Positions 1 through 8,569 of a stretch of 8,752 bases of DNA are shown one piece after another (the first letter of the stretch is position 1; every line of letters starts with the position of its first letter). The notes under the pieces were generated by a model, which ran no database searches, was not told the origin of the DNA, and worked only from the letters and a program-made list of their open reading frames with translations. Position numbers and translations under genes: made by a program. Origin of the DNA: Chloroflexota bacterium (lineage in GTDB: Bacteria > Chloroflexota > Anaerolineae > Anaerolineales > DRKV01); assembly GCA_011051635.1 (NCBI GenBank), contig DRKV01000209.1:1-8752 (forward strand). Reading direction: 5' to 3'.

Positions 1-2937
<2,937 letters not shown>

Positions 2938-2943
2938 GGGGGT

Positions 2944-2974
2944 CTCCGGTGGGGGTGGTGTGAGCGCGATTGTA
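2944..2974 (-). promoter_or_regulatory. Probable pullulanase -10 box and ribosome binding site
   Basis: On the minus strand TACAAT (2974-2969) is a good -10 box, about 31 bases before the ATG at 2937. GGAG (2947-2944) lies six bases before that ATG. The -35 position (about 2997-2992, GGGGTC) is poor, so the promoter may need an activator. It sits back to back with the ATPase promoter, whose -35 box occupies the same bases. Confidence 0.4.
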
Positions 2975-2989
2975 CCATCGTCAGCGCGC

Positions 2990-3018
2990 TTGACCCCCTC
3001 CTCAGGTATTGTTATACT
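2990..3018 (+). promoter_or_regulatory. Sigma70-type promoter for the riboswitch and ATPase transcript
   Basis: TTGACC at 2990-2995 and TATACT at 3013-3018 are separated by 17 bases, each one mismatch from consensus. A start near 3025 would put the whole riboswitch (from about 3069) in the 5' leader, about 315 bases ahead of the ATPase ATG. It overlaps the region expected for the -35 box of the divergent pullulanase promoter. Confidence 0.75.
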
Positions 3019-3068
3019 ACCAGTGCCGCACACGAAGGTTGTGCTTCCCAAATTCATATTCTCGGATA

Positions 3069-3171
3069 CACCGGTAAACGGGGAGTAGCGCCCGCATAAG
3101 CGGGGCGGATTGTCGTCAAGACGGAGAAATCTCCCGGCAATTCGCACGCCACCAGGCGATAGCGAGACCGT
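3069..3171 (+). ncRNA. yybP-ykoY family (Mn2+) riboswitch aptamer
   Basis: Hallmarks of RF00080 occur in order: GGGGAGTAGC at 3080-3089, a hairpin (3089-3095 with 3100-3107), the second loop segment GTCGTCAAGACGG, two more small hairpins (3122-3136 and 3148-3159), and the closing GCGAGACC at 3162-3169. P1 can form between CGGT (3072-3075) and ACCG (3167-3170). Known members bind Mn2+ between two loops and commonly control Mn2+ exporters, TerC-family proteins and P-type ATPases. Here a P2A ATPase follows. The P1 3' strand is shared with the terminator stem at 3162-3197. Ligand binding that stabilises P1 should therefore prevent termination, giving an ON switch. Ligand and switching direction are inferred. 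Confidence 0.85.
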
Positions 3172-3197
3172 CACCCTCTGGGCGGCTCGCTTTTTTT
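3162..3197 (+). terminator. Riboswitch expression platform: intrinsic terminator
   Basis: GCGAG (3162-3166) pairs with CTCGC (3186-3190), and CCGTC (3168-3172) pairs with GGCGG (3181-3185, one G-U pair). A3167 is bulged and the loop is 8 bases. Seven Ts follow directly at 3191-3197. The stem uses bases 3168-3170, which also close the aptamer's P1, so terminator and aptamer exclude each other. Its location between promoter and coding region shows attenuation control of the ATPase. Confidence 0.85.
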
Positions 3198-3219
3198 GTT
3201 TTACGCCTGTGCCGGCAGC

Positions 3220-3255
3220 GTTGCGGGGTTGCGGGTTAGGAGTTGCGGGTTACGG
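3220..3255 (+). repeat. Degenerate heptamer tandem repeat (consensus GTTGCGG)
   Basis: Five near-copies are visible: GTTGCGG (3220), GTTGCGG (3228, after one extra G), GTTAGGA (3235), GTTGCGG (3242) and GTTACGG (3249). It lies in the ATPase leader, just after the riboswitch terminator. It looks like the short tandemly repeated heptamers described in cyanobacteria. No function can be read from it. The AGGAG at 3238-3242 inside it is too far from the ATG to act as its ribosome binding site. Confidence 0.7.
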
Positions 3256-3260
3256 CTCAG

Positions 3261-3339
3261 CCTACTCCCTTTCCCCTCCCTGCCAATTTCCCCGCTTTCC
3301 CACTTGCCACTTCCACACTTTCAAACTTTCTTACCTCCC
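3261..3339 (+). other. Pyrimidine-rich leader without Shine-Dalgarno, ahead of the ATPase
   Basis: Almost every base is C or T (G appears only three times). The 3' part (3302-3332) is a degenerate 7-8-base repeat of ACTT(G/C/T)C type. There is no purine-rich ribosome binding site before the ATG at 3340; the last bases are TTACCTCCC. Translation may start without an SD interaction. The origin is probably slippage of a short repeat. Confidence 0.6.
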
Positions 3340-6132
3340 ATGCCCACAACATCTCCCCACAACGATTTGCAGACCGAAACCCGCTGGCACGCCCTTTCCA
3401 TTGAAGAGAGTCTGGCGCGCTTGCAAACCGGCCCGGAGGGATTGTCGCCCTCCGAAGTGCAGGAACGCCTGGAGCGGTACGGCCCCAACCGCCTGCGCGA
3501 AGCTCCCCGCACCACCTTCTGGCAGATGCTGTGGGAGCAGTTCAACAACTTCGTCGTCATCCTCCTGATTGTAGCCGCGGTCATCTCCGCCTTGCTGGGC
3601 GATTACATCGAAGCCGGGGCTATCATGGCGATTGTGGTACTCAACGCCGTCCTGGGCGTCGTCCAGGAGCGCAACGCCGAAGAAGCCCTGGCCGCCCTGC
3701 AAAAGATGGCCGCCCCCGAAGCCCACGTCCTGCGGGGTGGAACGCGGTTGACTGTCCCCGCGGAGGAAGTCGTCCCCGGCGACATCGTGCTGCTGGAGGC
3801 GGGCAACTACATCCCCGCCGATGTGCGCCTGCTGGAGACCGTCAACCTGCGGGTGGAGGAGGCCCCCCTGACGGGCGAGTCCGTCCCCGTGGAAAAGGAT
3901 GCCGAATCGGTGCTGCCCGCCGATGCCGCCCTGGGAGACCGGCACAACATGGCTTTCATGGGCACGATAGTGACTTACGGGCGCGGCACGGGCGTGGTGG
4001 TCGCTACCGGAATGCAGACCCAAATCGGGCAGATTGCCGAAATGCTTCAATCCGTAGAGGACGAGCAAACCCCCCTCCAGCGCCGCCTGGATGACCTGGG
4101 GCGCACTCTGGGATGGGCTGCGCTGGCAGTCTGTGGATTGGTCTTCGTGGTCGGCTGGGTGCAGGGCAACAGTCCGCTGGATATGTTCCTGATTGCCGTC
4201 AGTCTGGCGATTGCCGCCGTGCCGGAGGGGCTTCCCGCCGTAGTCACCATCAGTTTGGCGCTGGGGATGCGCGAGATGGTCAAGCGCCACGCCCTCATCC
4301 GCCGCCTGGCCTCCGTGGAGACGCTTGGCTCCGCCACCGTGATTTGCTCCGACAAAACCGGCACCCTGACCCAGAACCAGATGACCGTCACCCGCATCTG
4401 GGTCGCCGATACCGTTTTCCAGGTGGAAGGCAGCGGTTACACTCCCGAAGGCCATTTCCTCCTGGATGGCAAGCCCATCTCCCTGGACGATTACCCTGCC
4501 CTGACCACTACCCTGTGGGTGGGGGCGCTCAACAACGATGCCGTCTTGGAAGTGCATTCCGAGAATGGGGAAAGACCCCGCTACCGGATGGTGGGCGACC
4601 CCACCGAGGGCGCTCTGATTGTAGCGGCTGCCAAAGCGGGAGCCAACTTGCAGGATTTGCAGCGTGCCTACACCCGTGAGCAGGAAATCCCCTTCGATTC
4701 CACCCGCAAGCGGATGGTGACTCTCCATAACGTGGAGCGTCCCCGTCGGGAAGCCCTCTCTCCCTTCACCGACGAAAATGCCCGCCGCTGGGATGTGGCC
4801 CTCGTCAAAGGCGCCCCCGACATCGTGCTGGACCTCTGTACCCACTACCAGCGCATGGACGACAGCATCGCCCCGCTGGATGAGGCCATGCGTCAGCGCA
4901 TCCGGCAGGCGATTGATTCCATGAGCGCGGATGCCTTGCGCGTCCTGGCGCTGGCCTATCGCCTGCTGCCGGAAGAAGCCTCCGAAGACAAAGGCATTCT
5001 CGAACACGTGGAAAAGGAACTGGTCTTTGTGGGGCTGGTGGGGATGATGGACCCGCCGCGCCCTGAGGTCATCCCCGCCCTGAAGACCGCCCGCAAAGCG
5101 GGAATCCGCACGATTATGATTACCGGCGACTACCCCAAGACGGCGCAGGCCATCGCCCGTGAAATCGGCCTGTTGCGCCCCGGCCACGGGGTGCTCACCG
5201 GCGCAGACCTGGAAGGGATGAGCGACGAGGAACTGCAAGCGCAGGTGGAGCGTGTGGATGTCTTCGCCCGCGTCTCTCCGCAGCACAAAATGCGTATCGT
5301 GGATGCTCTCCGCAAGCGCGGCGAGGTGGTCGCCATGACCGGCGACGGGGTCAACGACGCCCCCTCCATCAAACTGGCTGACATCGGCATCGCCATGGGC
5401 ATCACCGGCACGGACGTGACCAAAGAGAGCGCCGACATGGTGCTGACCGACGACAACTACGCCAGCATCGTCGCCGCTGTGGAGCAGGGGCGCGTCATTT
5501 ACAGCAACATCCGCAAATTCGTCTATTACCTCCTGTCTTGCAACCTGGCCGAAATTGCGATTATCTTCCTCTCCACCCTGTTTTACCGTACTTCCCCGCT
5601 GACGGCCATCCAACTCTTATGGCTCAACCTGGTGACGGATGGCGCGCCCGCCCTGGCGCTGGGCACGGAGAAGGCCGAACCCGGCATCATGGAGCAGCCG
5701 CCTCGTCCTCCGGATGAACCCGTCATCAACCGCTTCATGCAGTTCGGGATTGCCATTCAGACGATAGCAATTACCGCTATCACCCTGGCGGCTTACATCC
5801 TGGGGCGTGCCTTGCACCCCGAAATGCCTCAGTTTGCCGAGACGATGGCCTTTGTGACTCTCTCCATCTCGGAACTGGCACGGGCCTACACTGCCCGCTC
5901 CGAAAGATACCCCCTGTTGAAAATGGGCATCTTTGGCAACCGCAACATGAATCTTGCCTTTGTCTTCTCGATGGCGCTGGTACTGGCCGCTGTGTACGTC
6001 CCCTTCCTGCAAACAGTCTTCGATACCACCTCGCTGGGCTGGCGGCAGTGGGAAGTGATTATCCCCCTTTTGTTGATTCCTTCGGTGGCCTCGGAGTCCG
6101 TCAAGTATTACTTGCAAAGGCACAAAGCCTGA
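3340..6132 (+). CDS. P2A-type cation (Ca2+/Mn2+) transporting P-type ATPase
   Basis: A 930-residue membrane pump that uses ATP through an aspartyl-phosphate to export Ca2+ and/or Mn2+. N-terminal cation-ATPase domain, ten predicted membrane spans. Seen: TGES (178-181, actuator), PEGLP in M4 (295-299, E296), phosphorylated D338 in SDKTGTLT, KGAP (490-493, nucleotide domain) and GDGVNDAP (668-675). The SERCA site residues all have counterparts: M5 N735 and E738, M6 N763, T766 and D767, M8 E845. So both Ca2+ sites look intact, unlike SPCA pumps. The upstream yybP-ykoY riboswitch suggests Mn2+ as inducer and probably substrate, as described for the lactococcal P-type ATPase YoaB. The frame is open back to a TTG at 3196, but that lies in the terminator T-run; ATG 3340 matches the family N-terminus although it has no SD. 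Confidence 0.93.
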   Translation: MPTTSPHNDLQTETRWHALSIEESLARLQTGPEGLSPSEVQERLERYGPNRLREAPRTTFWQMLWEQFNNFVVILLIVAAVISALLGDYIEAGAIMAIVVLNAVLGVVQERNAEEALAALQKMAAPEAHVLRGGTRLTVPAEEVVPGDIVLLEAGNYIPADVRLLETVNLRVEEAPLTGESVPVEKDAESVLPADAALGDRHNMAFMGTIVTYGRGTGVVVATGMQTQIGQIAEMLQSVEDEQTPLQRRLDDLGRTLGWAALAVCGLVFVVGWVQGNSPLDMFLIAVSLAIAAVPEGLPAVVTISLALGMREMVKRHALIRRLASVETLGSATVICSDKTGTLTQNQMTVTRIWVADTVFQVEGSGYTPEGHFLLDGKPISLDDYPALTTTLWVGALNNDAVLEVHSENGERPRYRMVGDPTEGALIVAAAKAGANLQDLQRAYTREQEIPFDSTRKRMVTLHNVERPRREALSPFTDENARRWDVALVKGAPDIVLDLCTHYQRMDDSIAPLDEAMRQRIRQAIDSMSADALRVLALAYRLLPEEASEDKGILEHVEKELVFVGLVGMMDPPRPEVIPALKTARKAGIRTIMITGDYPKTAQAIAREIGLLRPGHGVLTGADLEGMSDEELQAQVERVDVFARVSPQHKMRIVDALRKRGEVVAMTGDGVNDAPSIKLADIGIAMGITGTDVTKESADMVLTDDNYASIVAAVEQGRVIYSNIRKFVYYLLSCNLAEIAIIFLSTLFYRTSPLTAIQLLWLNLVTDGAPALALGTEKAEPGIMEQPPRPPDEPVINRFMQFGIAIQTIAITAITLAAYILGRALHPEMPQFAETMAFVTLSISELARAYTARSERYPLLKMGIFGNRNMNLAFVFSMALVLAAVYVPFLQTVFDTTSLGWRQWEVIIPLLLIPSVASESVKYYLQRHKA

Positions 6133-6140
6133 TATGCGAT

Positions 6141-6170
6141 GGGAGGATGGTGATACCGCCATCCTCTCCC
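6141..6170 (+). terminator. Possible terminator hairpin after the ATPase
   Basis: GGATGG (6145-6150) pairs with CCATCC (6159-6164), and flanking GGGA and TCTCCC lengthen the stem to about 10 bp with one irregularity. It starts 8 bases after the stop codon. No T-run follows (GTTGTGCTCC), so intrinsic termination is uncertain. Confidence 0.4.
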
Positions 6171-6259
6171 GTTGTGCTCCAGGTTCCGGGGGAAAGTGAT
6201 TGACACTTTGCATCGCGGAATGTGGTTTACTCCCACCTATTCCCTCCGGAAGAATTTGC

Positions 6260-6298
6260 GGGGACTTTTTCGGGCGCATAGCGCCCGAAAAAGTCCCC
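6260..6298. repeat. Perfect 18-bp palindrome between convergent genes
   Basis: The arms at 6260-6277 and 6281-6298 are exact reverse complements: GGGGAC, a T5 run, CGGGCGC, loop ATA, then the mirror sequence. No T-run lies outside the stem on either strand, so it is not a classical intrinsic terminator. Its place between two converging genes would still suit a transcription or supercoiling barrier. It may instead be a dispersed palindromic repeat of this genome. Confidence 0.85.
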
Positions 6299-6308
6299 AG
6301 AAGAGACC

Positions 6309-6350
6309 ATCCCCCCTTTCCGGAGGGGAAAGGGGGGATACAGGGGGGAT
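6309..6350. repeat. C-rich/G-rich palindrome with repeated GGGGGGATA tail
   Basis: ATCCCCCCTTTCC (6309-6321) and GGAAAGGGGGGAT (6327-6339) form a perfect 13-bp stem with loop GGAGG. GGGGGGATA then occurs again downstream at 6344-6352, followed by more Gs. Four G-runs of at least four occur in a row on the plus strand, a G-quadruplex-type pattern. It resembles the palindromes in the pullulanase gene in layout but not exact sequence. Apart from this, the palindrome at 6260-6298 and the hairpin at 6141-6170, I see nothing in the 289-base gap 6133-6421. Confidence 0.75.
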
Positions 6351-6421
6351 AGGGGTGGAAGGCTTTCGCCGGAAAAGTGCCTATATGTTTCGGACCATGC
6401 CCTCCTCCCATTGCGGAAAAT

Positions 6422-6637
6422 TCATTTCCCGAGCAGACCGCCCAGCAAGTCTTTGCCCATGTCCATCAGGTCGTCGGCCTGGGAGAGGTCCGCACCGTTC
6501 AAGAGCGCATCCAGTTGCCCGGCTATCGAGTCGGGCAATTTGTCTTTCAGGTAATCCATAACCACATTGACGGCTTTGCGGGCCATGTCTTCGGAGATGC
6601 CCGTCTGGGCGGCGATTTGTTTGACCAGTTCGTCCAT
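6422..6637 (-). CDS. Small helical protein of unknown function (71 aa)
   Basis: Function unknown. The protein runs from MDELVKQIAAQTGISEDMAR to a Gly/Leu-rich end, GKDLLGGLLGK. It appears wholly helical and acidic, with the pattern of small DUF2267/DUF2780-like proteins (a TGIS.(D/E).A..AV...V..LK.KLP.......LL.G layout, recalled and not searched). There is no signal peptide or membrane span, so it is probably cytoplasmic. The start at 6637 is set by a strong ribosome binding site, AGGAGG, seven to eight bases upstream. Only 14 bases separate it from the stop of the DUF4332 gene, so the two are surely cotranscribed. A longer upstream reading in the same frame would overlap that neighbour and is not supported. 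Confidence 0.8.
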   Translation of the reverse strand: MDELVKQIAAQTGISEDMARKAVNVVMDYLKDKLPDSIAGQLDALLNGADLSQADDLMDMGKDLLGGLLGK

Positions 6638-6651
6638 CAGGAGACCTCCTG

Positions 6652-7053
6652 TTAGTGGGTAACGCCCGCTTCCATCGTCTTGGCGGCTTCGACCCAGCCT
6701 TTGACTGCCGAAAGAGGCGGCAGGCGGCGGACGAGGTTCTTCTCGGCGTTGGTGGCAGTCAGGGCTGCATGCAGATTCTCCGGGTTGCGCTGTGCCAGTT
6801 CCTTGACGGTGTCTACCCCGGCGGCTTCGAGCAAATCGCTGTACTCGCTGCCGATGCCTTTGACGCGCATCAGGTCGGCGCGGTTGACCCACTCCAGCAG
6901 CATGGATTCGTCGATGCCGGTTTCGGCGGCCAGCGCCTTGCGTCCCCCCTTGTGGCCGGCGGCTTTCAGCAAGCCTTCCGTGGTGGTAATGCCGGCCTGC
7001 GCCAGTTTCTCAGCGTATACGGGGCCGATGCCTTCGATTTCCTGGATTTTCAT
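6652..7053 (-). CDS. DUF4332 family helix-hairpin-helix protein (133 aa)
   Basis: Contains two helix-hairpin-helix units: IEGIGPVYAEKLAQAGITT near residues 5-23, and VKGIGSEYSDLLEAAGVDT near residues 64-82. Each has the GIG turn that in this fold contacts the DNA backbone. This arrangement is DUF4332 (PF14229), with no assigned biochemical role; non-specific DNA binding is the reasonable inference. No catalytic motif, signal peptide or membrane span is visible. ATG 7053 is chosen over an in-frame start at 7152 because AGGAGG lies about nine bases before it, and because the family begins right before the first hairpin. The longer form would also overlap the upstream gene's end. It is followed 14 bases later by the 71-residue gene. 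A TATAAT box sits 62 bases upstream. Confidence 0.88.
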   Translation of the reverse strand: MKIQEIEGIGPVYAEKLAQAGITTTEGLLKAAGHKGGRKALAAETGIDESMLLEWVNRADLMRVKGIGSEYSDLLEAAGVDTVKELAQRNPENLHAALTATNAEKNLVRRLPPLSAVKGWVEAAKTMEAGVTH

Positions 7054-7114
7054 GGTGGGATACCTCCTTTGGTGTATCCATGAGACAAAACGGGGAAGAA
7101 AACAGAACAGGGAA

Positions 7115-7120
7115 ATTATA
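7115..7120 (-). promoter_or_regulatory. -10 box for the DUF4332 and small-protein operon
   Basis: A perfect TATAAT on the minus strand (7120-7115) overlaps the stop codon of the deiminase-like gene. The start would be near 7108, giving a leader of about 55 bases. The -35 region (about 7143-7138, GAAGGC) is poor. A short CCCCG/CGGGG hairpin lies just upstream (7122-7134) and might weakly end the preceding transcript. Confidence 0.5.
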
Positions 7121-8054
7121 CCCCCGAAGCGGGGATAGCCTTCACGATGCAATGCACGCCGCTGTTGGAGAGAATCAGGCGCGAGCAGTCTATGGGGTGG
7201 ACGGTGTAGCCAAAGTCCCGCAGTATCTCCTGCACCGCGGCATCCTCGGCGCGTTGGTAAGCAGGGACGAGCGCCAGCCCGTTGAGGAGCACTCCGTTGG
7301 TGTAGTTGGGCATGGTATCGATGTCGTCGTAGCGTATCGCCTCCAGGCCGGGGACGCGATGGACGGTGTGCCCGTGTTCACGCAATACCCGCAGCGCCGG
7401 TTCGATGGAGATGGCCTGCGGCGTACCCGCGGGGTACTCTGAAGCTATCCATGCCCTGGGGGCAATCGGCCACAGGTACATATCCAAATCGCGGGTTACA
7501 TCCCCTGCCAGCCCCGGCACGAGGTGGAAGGTGTGCGCCGGGAACATCTCCGCCAGCGACGCAAGCCTCTTTGCGCCCTCCTCGCCTGCGAAAAAGTAAT
7601 CCGAGAGAAGTGCGACCTCCTCGTTGACCAGCAGGTGGGTGGTGGCAAAGGGGAACCCCAGCCCCCGCGCCCGCAATCCCAACTTTTTCAGCAGACGGTG
7701 GCTGAAGCGTTGTAGTTCGTCCGCTCTTTCCAGCAGGGGGTTCCGAAACGTCAGGCCGGTGACCGCCCCGTCCGCATCCCTGGCGAAAATCGGGGTGTAT
7801 TCCGCCAGGATGCTGCGCCCCGGTGTATCCGTATCGAAGGCCACCCCGACCAGCGAGCCGCCCCGTTCCGCGCAGATTTCCCGGAAGCGGGGTATCTCGG
7901 CGGGGTGTATCAGAACCTCGATGTCAACGTTGCTTCGGGCGGCGCGGATGATTTCGCACAGCGTCTCTCCGTACCGGAAGCGCGTATGGAAAAATGCCTC
8001 CACAAAGCACAGATACAGTTTTTCTACCGGCGCATATTCGGGGATGAGTTTCAT
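7116..8054 (-). CDS. Agmatine deiminase/PAD-like protein with altered active-site motifs
   Basis: A 312-residue protein resembling the agmatine deiminase/bacterial peptidylarginine deiminase family (PF04371, guanidine-modifying superfamily). The C-terminal NSGVHCIV (C302) matches the nucleophile motif GGGNIHC. LDMYLWPIAP....ASEY matches the strand after the usual GHxD motif, and AEYTPIF (84-90) takes the place of RDYGP. In my manual alignment the catalytic His of GHxD is D189 (RDLD, 188-191), the first Asp is E85, and the EGGN segment reads TTHLLVN with H140. Function is therefore unsure: altered substrate, different catalytic set, or a non-enzymatic relative. It is cytoplasmic. ATG 8054 is preferred over the in-frame start at 8162, because the extra residues are low-complexity and encoded by the repeat element. 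Only a weak GAAGAG precedes it. Next downstream is the DUF4332 gene. Confidence 0.7.
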   Translation of the reverse strand: MKLIPEYAPVEKLYLCFVEAFFHTRFRYGETLCEIIRAARSNVDIEVLIHPAEIPRFREICAERGGSLVGVAFDTDTPGRSILAEYTPIFARDADGAVTGLTFRNPLLERADELQRFSHRLLKKLGLRARGLGFPFATTHLLVNEEVALLSDYFFAGEEGAKRLASLAEMFPAHTFHLVPGLAGDVTRDLDMYLWPIAPRAWIASEYPAGTPQAISIEPALRVLREHGHTVHRVPGLEAIRYDDIDTMPNYTNGVLLNGLALVPAYQRAEDAAVQEILRDFGYTVHPIDCSRLILSNSGVHCIVKAIPASGV

Positions 8055-8061
8055 GTCTCTT

Positions 8062-8201
8062 CGTGAATTAGTGGGGCAAGACCTCCGAGATTTCCGTTGA
8101 GAGCCGCTCCGGGGAGCGAAATTGCCTGCGGGGGCCGCCCCGGACGAGTATCGCAGCGGCAAAATCTCGGAGGTCTGATTGTCCTACCCCGCTATTTCAC
8201 G
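8062..8201. mobile_element. MITE-like element with long imperfect terminal inverted repeats
   Basis: AGACCTCCGAGATTT (8079-8093) has an exact reverse complement at 8162-8176. Outside it, CGTGAATTAGTGGGGCAAG (8062-8080) pairs imperfectly with the inverse of 8177-8201 (CGTGAAATAGCGGGGTAGGA in that sense). Inside it, TTTCCGTTG pairs with CAGCGGCAAAA. The terminal repeats are thus about 38 and 48 bases, and the 140-bp whole has no gene. No clear target duplication was found. It fills most of the gap between the LapA gene and the deiminase-like gene and ends 8 bases before the latter's ATG. Transcribed, it would fold into a long hairpin. Confidence 0.65.
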
Positions 8202-8233
8202 TTGACCCAGTTTCGTGTCTCAGACGGCGCGGG

Positions 8234-8548
8234 CTACTTCTGTTCAGGCTCCTCTGCCATCTGTTCTTCCAGCACCTTCAGTTTGGTGCGCTCCTCTTCC
8301 AGCGTTTCTTCCAGTTTAGCGATTTGCTTGCGAAGAGATTTCTTCTCTAAGCGATGCCGAAAAATGGAAGGTGTGGCCGCCAGCCAGCCGACCACAAAGC
8401 CCACAGCCAGGGTCAGGAGCAGCAGCAAGGCCAGCGAGCCGTCGAAATGCCAGGCCAAAAAGGCAATCGTCACCGTGCTGGCATTTTGCAGGGCAAAGAC
8501 CACGGCTACCAGCGCAATCAGCAGGGCTAACAAAATGGAAATGGGCAT
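8234..8548 (-). CDS. LapA-domain (DUF1049) inner-membrane protein
   Basis: A 104-residue protein with two membrane spans (about 2-21 and 37-57), joined by the typical FALQNASTVTIAFLAWHF segment and SLALLLLL of the LapA domain (PF06305). A basic stretch and a charged coiled coil (about 65-100) follow in the cytoplasm. In proteobacteria LapA acts with LapB in controlling lipopolysaccharide synthesis. Chloroflexota mostly lack lipopolysaccharide, so here the role is unknown; a membrane scaffold or adaptor is only a guess. ATG 8548 is preceded by GGAGGA at a proper distance. It starts 21 bases after the stop of the upstream helix-hairpin-helix gene, so the two are probably an operon. No T-rich terminator follows; the palindromic element at 8062-8201 could serve. 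Confidence 0.9.
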   Translation of the reverse strand: MPISILLALLIALVAVVFALQNASTVTIAFLAWHFDGSLALLLLLTLAVGFVVGWLAATPSIFRHRLEKKSLRKQIAKLEETLEEERTKLKVLEEQMAEEPEQK

Positions 8549-8569
8549 GGCTTCCTCCGTAAGACGTGC

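Noticed and set aside
3220..3332. Repeats in the ATPase leader as a CRISPR array
   Set aside because: The units are only 7-8 bases, contiguous and without spacers, and no cas genes are nearby.
3196..3339. 48-residue N-terminal extension of the ATPase from TTG at 3196
   Set aside because: It would start inside the T-run of the riboswitch terminator and be encoded by the heptamer and pyrimidine repeats. The family N-terminus fits ATG 3340.
3331..5613. Very long (760-codon) open frame antisense to the ATPase gene
   Set aside because: The plus strand carries every P-type ATPase motif in its frame. The antisense product is His/Gly/Gln-rich with no recognisable domain, typical of the frame opposite a GC-rich gene.
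6260..6298. The 18-bp palindrome as a standard intrinsic terminator
   Set aside because: No T-run follows the stem in either direction; the T5/A5 runs are inside the arms.
7054..7152. 33-residue N-terminal extension of the DUF4332 protein
   Set aside because: It overlaps the end of the deiminase-like gene and spans the TATAAT box. The internal ATG at 7053 has an excellent ribosome binding site.
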